Position numbers and translations under genes: made by a program
The notes under the pieces: generated by a model
Database searches by the model: none
What the model was told of the DNA's origin: nothing
Seen by the model: the letters and a program-made list of their open reading frames with translations, nothing else
Assembly (NCBI GenBank): GCA_016748015.1
Contig: JAAOMT010000553.1
Span: 62,001 to 126,000 of the forward strand
Direction: 5' to 3'
Source of the DNA: Geosiphon pyriformis
Lineage: Eukaryota; Glomeromycota; Glomeromycetes; Archaeosporales; Geosiphonaceae
DNA: 64,000 nt
Shown: in pieces, positions 34,275-45,830 of the stretch
Numbering within the stretch: the stretch's first letter is position 1
How the letters are laid out: every line of letters starts with the position of its first letter

Positions 34275-35494
34275 ATGTCCGGAACGCCAAGCGGAAGCTC
34301 TTCTGCAATAATAACAGTACAAACTCCTTCAAGTATTAAATTGCTACATGATCCCAATAAATTCAATACCTTAATACCGGATTTTGCTGTAGCTTTGAGC
34401 TTTATTCAGCGGGGCATCACCTTTGCTACTGATGCCGCGGTTGACATGGAAGAGGCTGAAGAAAAGGTTTTCCTTCTATCTCTTCTCAAAACAGCAACAT
34501 GTTTGAACCCCACCCCCCCCCCAATTGCAGCACAGTCCCTACCCCTCTAACTTAAGTTTTTCATAGACAGATTCACTAGAAGCGGCTACTCAATACTTAA
34601 TTGACCTTGAAAATCAGCTCAAAGTTCAAAAAAATGTTTTGGAAAGTATGCGATCACGGTTAGCCAGGAGAGAGCCTATTGTAAGTATAATTTACATTGT
34701 AATTTTAAAGCAAAAAGTAATAACTTTGTTTTATTTTTATTCAGCCCAATCTTTTGGATTGTTACGAGAAGGAGACAGCCCAAAAAATTCAAGAATCACA
34801 GACAATCCCATTTCGATATGAACAACATCCTGGCTATAACGAATTCAGACAAAAAATATGGGTAATTAATGTTTGATTATTTTTCTATGCATTGAATCTT
34901 TTTATTAATTTCATTTTATTTTGAAGGAAGTAAAAAATCCTGGCGCACCTATGCCACAAACTAGCAATCTAGACGATGATGAGATTGTAGTATCCACCGC
35001 TAAACAATCCTTGCTATGTCCCATCACTACGATGCTTTTTGAAGATCCTGTAACTAGGTTTGAAAATGAGGTTTATTATTTAAACCTTTTGTGTTCCTTT
35101 TTTCTAAACCTAATTTTTAAATTTCATTTTCAGCTTAAAATGTCGCCACAGCTTTTCAAAAAATGCTATTCTCGCCCACCTGAGCAGTGCTGGAGGGCAA
35201 GCGAGATGTCCTGAACCAGGTATGTAACCTTATATATGATCTCTACGCACAATTGTTCAAGCTCATACTCTCGACTTAGTTAGCACTATACTTTTTTGTA
35301 TTCTTAGGTTGTGACAAGCTTATCACCGAAAGTGATCTGAAGCTTGATAAATCTTTGGCACGTAAAGTCGCTATGTACAGAGCACAACCGGAGAGTGATG
35401 AGGATGAGGTAATTCAATGTTCCAATAACTTCACCAATTTCCGCCTCAATTATTTTATTAACTCAAATTTTCATAGTACACAAATGTGGATTAA
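34275..35494 (+). CDS. NSE2: E3 SUMO-protein ligase NSE2/MMS21 of the SMC5/6 complex, 7 exons
   Basis: Exons 34275-34500, 34571-34680, 34745-34861, 34927-35057, 35134-35219, 35308-35408 and 35477-35494 give 262 aa, close to the usual ~250. Introns are 65-88 nt with GT-AG ends. The N-terminal two thirds are helical with a coiled-coil-like stretch, as expected for binding SMC5; residues around 110-140 include EQHPGYNEFRQ. The C-terminal SP-RING has CPIT in exon 4, KCRHSFS in exon 5 and CPEPGC across the exon 5/6 junction, the Cys/His ligands of the Nse2 zinc finger. NSE2 sumoylates repair proteins in the nucleus. The first and last introns are the least certain. It is convergent with the SPX-SerB gene. 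Confidence 0.88.
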
Positions 35495-35680
35495 GATCTG
35501 ACTTGATCTGATAAGACCAATATTTTTGTTAAAGGATTTAAGACGGAGACGATTGTGGTGTGTATAATTACTTGTGATTTGTATAATATTTCCAAATAAA
35601 TTAAAAGGCAAAAAGCTTTGGCTTTCATTAATTCAAACCACGCAATATACAAAAAATCGGAATTCATTCTTTTGGATGCC
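35495..35680. other. Intergenic region between two convergent genes
   Basis: 186 bp between the NSE2 stop and the stop of the SPX-SerB gene. Must hold both 3' ends; AATAAA occurs at 35595-35600 on the plus strand (ccaaataaatt). No further gene seen. Confidence 0.6.
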
Positions 35681-37911
35681 TTATGAACCGGAATATAGCT
35701 GTCTGCATTCCTCATCTGTATATCCTAAGAGGTATAAAACATACTTAAGGCTGGGCTGATTTATTCGTGTTCGCGCCTTATTATATCGATCAAAGTTTCT
35801 TAGTAAATAAGTATTTGAACCTCATTACCAAGGAATGTGGATTTGTTACCTTTTCTTGAACGCGTGGCTTCGCGTTGAACGCGATCCCCAAACCTGCCTT
35901 TGCGAGCATATATAAATCGTTTGCCCCATCTCCTATAGCGATTACTTGATCAAGCGTTACGCTTTCAGCTTGTGCAATTACCTCCAAAAGTTCCGCCTTG
36001 CGTTCTCCATCTACTATTGGCCCTACAGTTTCACCCATGAGGGTGAGGCCGTCCGAAGATACTTTCAACTAAGCATCCATTCTTTAATTCTATCATTTTA
36101 TGAAAAACGTGAAAATAAATAATTTTTAAAAATTTTCTCACTTGATTGGCGAACGCGTAATCCAATCCGAGCTCATGCTTAACAAATTGAGCAAGTGGAG
36201 TAAAACCACCTAATAGAAATAGATGAGTTATTGAGAAGCTTGCCAGTCTTCCAAAAACCTTAAATATACTCGCCAGAGATAACTGCTAACTTGAAACCAA
36301 TCTTTTTCAATGCCCGGCATAAAAAGTGTGCCCCTTCGGTAAAATTAAGATTTTCTTTGACAGTCGATAAAACATTTACCGGTGTTCCCTTCAAAAGAGC
36401 CACGCGACGTTTCAAGGATTCCTTAAAGTCAATTTCCCCATTCATAGCGGATTCTGTAATTTTCTGGATATAGAGCAGGAGATCAATCATTTGAAAGCGA
36501 CAAATACTTCACGGAATTATGTTGAAGAGAAACGTACCGCAACTTCATCAACAACTCCGGCCATCCTAGCAATTTCATCGATCACCTCCTGTTGAATTAA
36601 GGTAGAGTCCATATCAAAGACTACCAATCTTTTATGCCTTCTAAATACATCATAAGGCTGAAGGGCAACATCCGTTCCGTGACTGGTGCTAAATTGAAAT
36701 AATTGATGCCGCAATTTTTCAATGTTTGTTCCTAAAGGAACGGAAAGCTTATAATCAGCGCAAGAGACTTTGCCCTCATTCAATCTCTGCATTTTCTCTA
36801 CAGATATTTTTGCATCAAGCAAGATTTTTGTCCATTCGTCAAGAAATTTGGCTGTGAGCCCGTTCTGATTAAGTACTGTGGCTGCATATTTAGTACGATT
36901 TTGATAAGGAGCATCCTCAATTGATTGCGCAATTTGTGTTTCAACGTCATGTAAATCAAAGGCGAGAGTACCATCCCACTTACGGGCCGCCTCGGCGAGG
37001 TCACGAAATAACTCAACACTATCAAATTTTAAGTTGATAAGAACTCCAAAAGTGACATTGTGATAAAGACGCGACAACATAAAATCCTCAATATCACAAT
37101 CATGTGCCGCTACGCATTCCAAAACACAACCGATAATGTCAGTTCCATGCCGCCCTGTTAAAGAGACCAATATTTTTTGATTTGGAAGCAAAGTCGTAGG
37201 CGGAAATAAATTTTGATTATGAGATGGGGGAAAGTCTAATCGTAAGAATGGCCTTTCGATTTTGTTCAGGGGACGTTCACCGGAGTTGCACTGAACGTTT
37301 CCAATCAAATGATCCACTAAACTTTTTTTTAAAGATGAAAGCTCCTCAGATTTGACGAAGGAAAGAGAAGAAGCACGATACAAATATGGAGCACTAATAT
37401 TAAGTCCCGAATGTTTATCATGCTTTTTCAATATTTTTGTTAACCCAGTATAGTTCAGAAAAATGAATTTTTCTAATTTAATGATAGATTGAAGCAAATC
37501 GGAAACCTCATTTTCTTCAGTTTGTATGGTATTTATAGATCTTTGATAGGTACAGATGAGCTCAGCTGAGTATTCTGTAAAAAAATCGGATACCTTTTGA
37601 ACTTCAAAGTCTAACAGCTCCAAAAATTCAGTGACTTTCACTTGAAGTAAAGCTAAGCGTGATAGAACTAGTTGAGGGAAACTAGGTTGATCAGCAGCCG
37701 GTTTCCAAGAGAGCAAAGGTGCGCTATCGGAAATTTTAGCAATTCTTCGTTCATCGTCGGTCATGCGAGACGAAAATTTGGTTAAATTCAAAGGCCCGGA
37801 AGAAATGTGGTGTTTAATATAGAGTTTCAGAGTTTTATAATCAATGCACTGTTCCTGCCATGTTGTGGGTAGAAGTGCCTTCCTTTCTTCGAGATATTTA
37901 CCGAACTTCAT
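35681..37911 (-). CDS. SPX-ACT-ACT-HAD fusion: SPX-domain phosphoserine phosphatase (SerB type), 5 exons, 648 aa
   Basis: Exons right to left 37911-36538, 36463-36274, 36209-36142, 36068-35850, 35776-35681; introns 64-74 nt, the second a GC-AG intron. Residues 1-165 are an SPX domain: start MKFGKYLEERK and signature NYTGLTKILKKHDKHSG (153-169) with the Lys cluster that binds inositol pyrophosphates in the family. About 245-325 and 340-420 are two ACT-like domains, as in bacterial SerB2 enzymes. HAD catalytic motifs: DMDST (433-437), SGG (521-523), Lys568, GDGAND (590-595); ends at YTDEECRQLYSGS. Such enzymes hydrolyse phosphoserine to serine and phosphate, the last step of serine synthesis. 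The ATG at 38031 would add 40 residues; I reject it because SPX starts at its N-terminus. Phosphate control of activity is inference. Confidence 0.9.
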
Positions 37912-38103
37912 TGCGGTACAAGAAACAGGATTAATAAATTTTGATGCCAAAAATTTCGAACAAATAAAAACGCGTCGATTATCTGGTGAATGTGGATAGC
38001 GAATTTCATTGGTAGGATATTTATTTTTCAATTTTTAGCTTTTTACAAATGTTGAATTGAATCTTATATATTACTGTGTAGCACAATATTTAAAAACTTA
38101 ACA

Positions 38104-38135
<32 letters not shown>

Positions 38136-38330
38136 GATAATTTATGTTTTTATAACTTAAATAGAAAAAAAACAAAATAAATAAGAAAAAAAGCAAAAAT
38201 AAAAAATAAAAAAAACTAAAATCAAATACCAAAACATTTTTATTTAAATTAATACAAATTAAATTAAGTTAAATATAAATATAATTAATTAATTAATTTA
38301 ATTAATTTAATTTAGTTTAACTTGATTTTA
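37912..38330. other. Upstream region of the SPX-SerB gene with microsatellite
   Basis: ACGCGT (37970-37975) lies about 60 bp upstream of the ATG. From 38040 the sequence is A/T only, with an (ATT)n microsatellite at about 38104-38136 and A-rich tracts up to 38300. No gene. The right part merges into the A-rich tail of the LINE. Confidence 0.6.
38104..38136. repeat. (ATT)n microsatellite
   Basis: About ten uninterrupted ATT units. Lies between the SPX-SerB promoter and the LINE tail. Confidence 0.9.
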
Positions 38331-41300
38331 TTTTTATTTTTTTTATTTTAACGAGTGAGGTCCAAATGTGACCTAGTGCTATACATCATACAAATGATCT
38401 AAACTAGATGCGAATTATGTGTTTTCTACACGTGACCAGCCACTCGGGCCAGTCAGGACTACACTACACACCTATATGCACATAAACTGGATCTCCAATA
38501 CCTGAAAAAAATGGACAAAACTTATGAAACCCAAAACCAACTCCAAAAGCCTTAGCCACTCCCAGCAACCTGACCACACCAGCCGAAAACACCATAGGCA
38601 AACCAGAAACTAAAGCAGGAGCGGAGCCATCACGTGGAATCAAACCATGCTTTTCCATAAACACTCAGTGTCTGGTCCGGACCAACCAAACATCATCCCG
38701 AAATGCTAGACAAAACTCATGCACAAAGCTCACAATCCTCTTAGCACCCTTCTTAGAATCTTTAAAGACCGAAACAGACTCACAAAACCATTCATTGAAA
38801 ACAAAGCCTTTACACAGAGCAACACTAACTCCAACCTCAGAAACACAAAAAGCCAAGGCCTATAAGACACATGAAGAAGAGCGAAAAAGACCAGAAAGAG
38901 CCTCCCAAGCTAAAGCATATGCACCCAACAAATGAGCATGGCCAACGGCATCCTGAGAACATGAAAAGACATGATCCGAGGTTTCAACATCACCACAAAA
39001 CAGACAGACCACACTGGGGTATCTTCTATCATATAAATGCTTGTGCACAGCAACAGGAAGCCGATGATGGAGAGCCTTCATAAAGTAAGTATGACAGCCT
39101 GCCATGCACATGCTGGTAAAACCGGATGCCAAGTGAGAATTGGGGTGCCACACCATAGAAGACTTAGACCAATTGATATCAGCATGCAAACTATTATCCA
39201 CAACACAAGAACCCACTCCAATCTCCCAACGAGCTCGATGAACTAACCAGAAAACATCATGAACAAAGTGTCTAGAATTACCAGAAACTGCTGTACCACC
39301 AGCACATAAAAAACGTTCACTGACTAAATAAGGTAGGCGCCAAGCAGAGAGAGCAGCACCTTTGGCAAGCGCATCAGCACACTCGTTGCCTGAGACACCT
39401 GAATAATCTTTCACCTTAACCCAATTTACATCCAAATTCTTTTGATGAATGACGGTGGCAATGTGACGACGCTCGATCCAACAGCAGTTCCTGAAATCCA
39501 GACAAACCAGCAAAGACTCTGATCTACATGCATCCAAAGCAGCCTGGCTATCCGAGAACAAGTCAATTGAACGAGAAAAAAGAACACACTCAAGGGCCAA
39601 AGCTATGGCTTGCAGTTCTGTCAGAGTAGAAGAAACCAAACCAGTCACCCCAACACCTAAACCCAAGTTAATGTCCTCAAAAAAGACGGCAGCACCTGCT
39701 CTCATGTCAACAGTGCCCAGACCAGAAAGAGATTTATTCGTATACACAGAAAGGCGGGCAGCATCAATGGTCGGCAAAGTGTCACGAATTACACCAAAAT
39801 CATGAGAAAGACAAATATCAGACACTGCATGACCATCCACCAAAGAAAAGCTTGAGGAGAGAGGCACAACACTACCAAGAAAGCGAACAGAAAGATTAAA
39901 CCAGAAAGGGACTGGGCCATGAGGGTCCAGCCTTTTCCAATGCTTGAAGGTCCCCCAACTGAAAACATCACCATTATGGTCATGAAGCTGTTCCACAAAA
40001 GCAATTCCATAACACCTGAGCGAAGAGATGCACTTGAAAAAACAGGATTTACCAAGAACCAAAGACATAGGAGTACTGCACTGACGACAAAAAGCACAAG
40101 CTAGAGGGCCTCCCAAAGACAAATCACACCCAGAAAAAATGCAAACCACACCCGCCAAAAAATTATCTAAGGGACTGATACCAACACGAGCCGGAAACAG
40201 CAAGGGATAACAAGGATGCCAGCTGAAAACCTGGAGGTCATGAGACCTATGAGAAAACAAACGACCCAAGACACCAGTAGAATTTGCAAAAGCAACAATA
40301 GAGGCCAATTTACTCTCAGCCTGGATCTGTTCGAAAGTTTTTAAATTGTACAAAGAGGGGTGATGAAGTGCATTACTGGGGAAATCACGTGGCAATCCAG
40401 ACTTTGACTTTAAGACCTTGTATATCAAAGCATCCCATTTACTACAAACACCAACAGAAATGAAACTGAACTGAGTCCTGTAGCTGATGATAGAGAAAAA
40501 GACTGCAGACACCAAATATGCATACTGTTTGTCCGAAATTGCCTTTCTCAAAACAAGATTCACAAAAAACCATACATCAGCCTGAGCTTTAGCCAAGCTA
40601 GGCTTCGAAAGACCCTCAGAAGACAAAAAAATACCCAAATAGCGATGAGATTCCCCTCTCTTGGCAATGGAAATAGGCGCATCACTGATAGTTAAATAAG
40701 GATCCAGCACCCGGCAATTGATGGGAATGGCCACCGTTTTGTCATTGTTTACAGAAATATCATTAAACCTAAAAAACTCACTAGCAACATCAAGGATGTG
40801 TTGTGTAGCAGTCTGGCTACTACCAACCCAAATAGTATCATTGACAAAAGTGCCGGCAGCAAGAAACAAAGACAGCCCAGCTTGAGGATCCACCTGGCCA
40901 GTTCTAGATATGAAATGAGAATTCAACCTGTAGCCATACACACTATCCTGTCTCTTGATCTCGCACAAAAGTGAATCATAGAAAATACGCCAGAGAAGAG
41001 GCGAAAAGACTTCTCCCTGATCCAGCCCATCGTGGACACAATACCTATCAGTCAAGCCAAAGTCAGTCATCACTCTGTTAATGCAACCATTGTGAATACT
41101 GCCAAAAAATCTAATAAACCTGTCACACATTTTGATCCTGACTAGACTCCTCCTAAGATGTTCCCAACCAACCGAGTTATAAGCCTTGCGCATGTCTTGT
41201 AAAACCAGCCAAAGTTCATGGTTCTTCTCCAAGGCATCCTCAACCACAGAACTGATAGCAAAAATGGGAGATTGTATCATTGTACCCTTCAAAACCAAAA

Positions 41301-43062
41301 AATTGTCCCCATGAAGAACATCAAAAGTGCTGCAAGCCAGAGAGATCCTATCTGAAAGGATTTTGGAGAGAATTTTGCAGGCTGTTTCAATTAAAGCTAT
41401 AGGATGGGTGTTCATGAGAACTCCCTTCCATTCATATGGTTTAGAAATCATCGAAACCCAAGCTTCTTTCCAAGGCCCAGGGACCGACTTGCCAACCAAA
41501 CAGAAATTCAAGAGCACCAAAAGCATATTCAAAACAGATTTGTCACAATGTTTCCATAATTCATTGGAGATACCAGAAAGACCAGCCGCTTTTTCATCAG
41601 GAAGATCCTTAACAACAGCTGACAACTCATCAAAACTAATTGAACACATGACATCAAAGAAAGCACCATCGAACACATAATCCAGAGGCCAATATTGACG
41701 AGCCCAATCCTCAGACAAGTCAGACACCATCTCACATTTTCTGGTCCATCCCTCCATAATTTTGTCCACCTTAGACTTAACCAAAACAGGCTCTAAAATC
41801 AACTCATCTTCTACAACCAAATGATCCAGGACCACCTTGCAAAAAGAACGCTCCAAGACACTCCTAATGGTGTAACTCTTGTTCAGCTCAAAACTCTCCA
41901 TTCTTCTATTAATAGCCTGCTTAATAGAGGATTCCTCAGTGCACTTGGATTCCACTAATTTGAAGGAGTGGTATGATTTTCTTGCTTTGGCCAGTGCAGA
42001 ATGAATAAGATCAAAATTAGAACCTAAAAGAAACAGAGACTTAACTACCGATGCACCAGGAGAGTCGAGTCTGTGCCACACCTCCAACAAAGAAGCAAAA
42101 CCATCACTAGAAGCCAAACGCGATGCCTTGACCAACTTAAAAACCAGCAGCTCCAGCTTGTGAAACCTAGAAGAAGTCTTAGTAAACACGCTATCAAAAC
42201 CTTTAAACCATTTTTTCTTAAATGTACCACCCGCTGAAAGAACCATAGTCTTGCGAACAATGTTCCACATAGTGTCCACATCTGAAAATCTTACTGCCAC
42301 ACCAAAAGCATCCAAGAACAAAGAGACATTAGCAGCTAAGGTGTCCTTGAACTCCAACTACTTAGCTTTACTGGCACTTTTGACGTCAAACTTCCAACAG
42401 TCTTTATTCACTTGCTTGCGAAGAAAATTCAAACACGTATCCAAGAGCCCGCCCAAACCCAAATCCACTAAAACAGCTTGATGGTCCGTGTCAAAATACT
42501 CACTGACATTCAAAACTTCACGACGCACTATCGCATTGACAAGACTCGAGGAGACAAACACGTAATCAATTGTTTTCTTAACACCCTTAAAATTTTCTCA
42601 AGTGGGCATCTTTGCAGCCGGGCTACCAACTAAAGAATTGACCAGACCCAAATCAAAACATCTTTTGAAACTTGCACTTTTATGAGAGCCATCTTCATTA
42701 AAATCGCCACCGAGAATGATGAAAGAAGATTCGTTGACAGCCTTTACAATGAGAGAATTGATTTCACCAGCCTGAGAGAACCAAACCACCGAAGAAGCAC
42801 TAGCATAAAGCCCCAAAATTGACACAGAAAGTTTACCCTTGAAAAGTAATTTAATGGAAAGGAGCCGACCAGGCACCTCAGAAATCTTGCACACATGACA
42901 AGCCAAAGAAACGTCTATGATAACAGCAACACCCGCACCCAAGTGACCAGAGTCCAAACCAGAAGTGAACACTCGGACACCATCAAACTTGTCTGCAATC
43001 CACGGACAAACCCTACTTCTCAATTTTGTTTCAGTAACAATAAAGACCAAATTGTTCATTTC
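38331..43062 (-). mobile_element. LINE H: 5'-truncated non-LTR retrotransposon, least decayed LINE copy
   Basis: Reads right to left. It starts within the N-terminus of the ORF2 endonuclease at about 43062 (ORF1 and the 5' UTR are missing, the usual 5' truncation), covers ORF2 and a ~110 bp 3' UTR, and ends in an A-rich tail (38300-38350). GC content is clearly higher than in the LINE relics F and G, so it is a recent copy. Jockey/I-like layout: AP endonuclease, RT, RNase H. Confidence 0.9.
38464..43059 (-). pseudogene. ORF2 of LINE H: AP-endonuclease, RT, RNase H (four in-frame stops)
   Basis: One frame over 4.6 kb. Endonuclease 43059-42400 has ETK (TETKLRS), GGDFN, DYVF and TDHQAV, the usual catalytic landmarks. 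RT 41700-40400: the A-box QDMRKAYNSVGW, DQGEVFSPLL, and the catalytic box FVNDTIW where FVDDT is expected. RNase H 39750-39400: YTNKSL where YTDGS is expected, then TELQAIALALE and SDSQAAL. A Cys/His motif CLFCGDVETSDHVFSC lies near 38950-39010. Internal stops: TGA at 42598, TAG at 42358, TAG at 38860, TGA at 38665. A 1165-codon stretch is open. Probably inactive because of the Asn substitutions and stops. Confidence 0.9.
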
Positions 43063-44756
43063 CTGATTTTTTTAAAACTTAAAACCATTAGCATACATTT
43101 TTAAAGCACTAAATAACAATTAATATTTATTATTTATATTAAAAATTAATATTAAATTAAAACTAAGTTTTATTATAGTAAGTTTTTTAAAAAAATTGAA
43201 TTTTTTAAATAAAATAAATAAATTTATAAACATATTATATTACAACTTAAATTTTTAATAAATTATATGTTTTTTATTATTATTTTTATTATTTTTATTA
43301 TTATAAAACATTAAAATTAATTATATAATTATTAATTAATTAAAAAAATATATTAAATATTTAAAATATAAATTTTTTTTTATATTTTTATAATTACTTT
43401 TTTTTTAAAATTTATTAACAAGTACAATTTAATTATTATTTAATATATATAAACAAATTAATATTTATAATTAAATATAATTTATATATTTATTATATAT
43501 AATCAGTTATTTAAGTTAGTTAAAACTATATTATATATTTATATTTATACAAATATTATTATTAAGACTAAAAAAACAGATACTTATTATATAAATTAAA
43601 ATTAACTGTAAAAACTTTAATAATATTAGATATATAAATCATTTTACTAGATAAACTATTAGTTAAATTATATAAATTATAAAAAACAAATATATTATTA
43701 TTAATAAAATCATTTTTTTTATTATAATTTTATATTTAAATTTATATAATTACATATTTTTTCTATAATTTACTATTAAATAACATGTAAAAAAACCAAA
43801 TATAAGCAAATTTACTTAATAAAATATTTAAATAAACAAAAAATATAAGCAAATAAGCTTAATATTTTTGAATATCAATATTATTTTAACAAACCAAATA
43901 TTAAAAACAAAACTTTTATATATAATAATATACAAAATATTATTTAAAACACCAAAAGTAAAAGATTATAAAATTAAAGATAATAAAAATAAAACATTAG
44001 TAAATAATACTCAAAATTCAAACAAATTTTTTAATAACTTTAAACAAATAACAAAATTTGTTTACATTAATTTTTTTACAATAAAAACAAAAAATCCCAA
44101 AGTATTATTTATTATTTAAATATTTTTAAACAGTATTACTTGTAAAATAAAACAAAAAATTAAAAATTAAAAAAATATAGTAAAAATAACTAGTAGTAAA
44201 ATATAAGATTATTAGAACATATAATATTAAAAATTTTAAAAATACTAATAAAAATTTTAGAAATTTCAAAAATACCAAAAATTCTAAAAATACTTACAAA
44301 AATATCAAAATTTCTAGGAATATCAAAATTTTTAACAATAATTTAGAAATTTTATATTATGAAAATTTATGTATATATAACAAAAATATTAAAAACAGAA
44401 AAGACAAATAAATTTAATTAAATAATTAAAACCAATTTAATTTTATTTTTATAAATATTTTTTATAATTAAAACAAACTAATACTTAAAATTTATAATTA
44501 TTTTTAAATAAAATAATTAAATTATATTAAAATCTAATTGGTTTTTTATTAATATTATAATAATATTAATAATATTAAAACAATAATTATAAAAACTTTT
44601 TTTTTCTACATCCTAAATTTTTTAAAGAGTATATTTTTAAAAAGAAAGTTTTTTATTTTTTTTTGTTATTTCTTTGTAAATATTTTTCAAGCAAATAATT
44701 TTTTGTAATAAACTTAGTAACTATTTCAGATAATATTATGTCTAAAAAGAAAGCAT
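43063..44756. other. Extremely AT-rich stretch, with a decayed LTR fragment
   Basis: Almost only A/T to 44150, without convincing coding sequence (an 83-codon frame at 43868 is low complexity). From about 44170 to 44430 the sequence matches, in plus orientation, the interior of the family 2 LTR (compare 48600-48830), so it is an old LTR fragment. 44430-44756 unassigned. Confidence 0.55.
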
Positions 44757-45690
44757 TGTTACTGAAAGTTTTTGGTTTCTTTTCTTGAATGTTGTTAATG
44801 TTTGTTTGCTATTAATTCACATTTTCTGAAAGTTAATAGACTTCCAATAACTGAATTTATATTTAAATTATCTCCTATAATTTGAACTGCTAAATTTATA
44901 AGTAAAATAACCAATTCCATACCAGTTACTTTGTAGTAAAAGTCAACTCTTTCTCAAGAATTGCTTATCTAAAAACTCACTAAAATATGTAGTTATTTTG
45001 CTGTAAAAGTCAACTCTTCTATAGGAATTTTGTCTGTAAACTACCCTAATAATTATTATAATAAAAATAAGAAATATAAAAAAAATATAAAAGAAATAAA
45101 ATTTTGTCAAGGAAATTGTTTTCTGTTCAGATCTGGAGTTACTAACGAATTATTGAAATTGGTAGCTAATTAATTTCAAAATATTAGTTGAGTTTTGGAA
45201 GTTTTTAAGTATAAATAGTTAAAAAATTTGGTTTTCAAGTATTTTGATGTTTTTATTACTTTTTATAAAGTTAATTAATTCGAAGTAAGATAATTGTGAA
45301 TAAGATATATTTTTTCGAAAAGAAAAGCTCTTTTTTTATACAACTTGTTATAGTACTAGTCTATAAATTTGAACTTTTTTTTTTGCTATAATTTTGATAA
45401 ACTAAATATATATTTCAATAAACTATTAACTATTTCAGTGAATTATTTATTATTTCAGCAAATTTTTACAAATTTTGGTGAATTTTTAAGTATTATTTAA
45501 TTCAGAATATTGTGCAATTTGATTATTTTAATTTCTATTGTATAAATCAGATTATTAATTAAATAGTAATATTTGATAATTTGATTAAATTATAAGTAAT
45601 AATTTAAATTAATATTAATATATGCTAATTAATAATAAGAATTATAAAGGTAATTTTAATTAGTTAATAGTTAAAATTTTATTGGTAACA
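44757..45690 (-). repeat. Solo LTR, family 1
   Basis: 934 bp from TGTTACT to GGTAACA, same orientation as 28235-29208 and 52803-53776, but more decayed. Flanking 4 bp GCAT and GTAT, a target duplication with one C/T difference. Confidence 0.88.
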
Positions 45691-45830
45691 GTATTTAAGA
45701 GAATTTTGTATGATTTTGTTAAAGGTTTTTTTCCCAAAAAAAAAATTTTATTGATAATATTAAGCATTTTAATAATAAAAAATATATTTTTTTAGTCAAA
45801 TCTGGTGTTGATAATAATATATATTCGAAT

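Noticed and set aside
37912-38031. Upstream ATG at 38031 as start of the SPX-SerB protein
   Set aside because: It would add 40 residues in front of the SPX helix, which normally begins at the protein N-terminus with the MKFG-type start.
38104-38136. Short direct repeats as a CRISPR array
   Set aside because: It is a simple (ATT)n microsatellite without spacers, in a eukaryotic context.
39037-42481. Several plus-strand frames of 60-117 codons inside LINE H
   Set aside because: They are shadows of the 1165-codon minus-strand ORF2, with no family features of their own.
43063-44756. Mitochondrial DNA insertion because of the extreme AT content
   Set aside because: No mitochondrial gene, tRNA or rRNA motif is visible, and part of it matches a decayed nuclear LTR.
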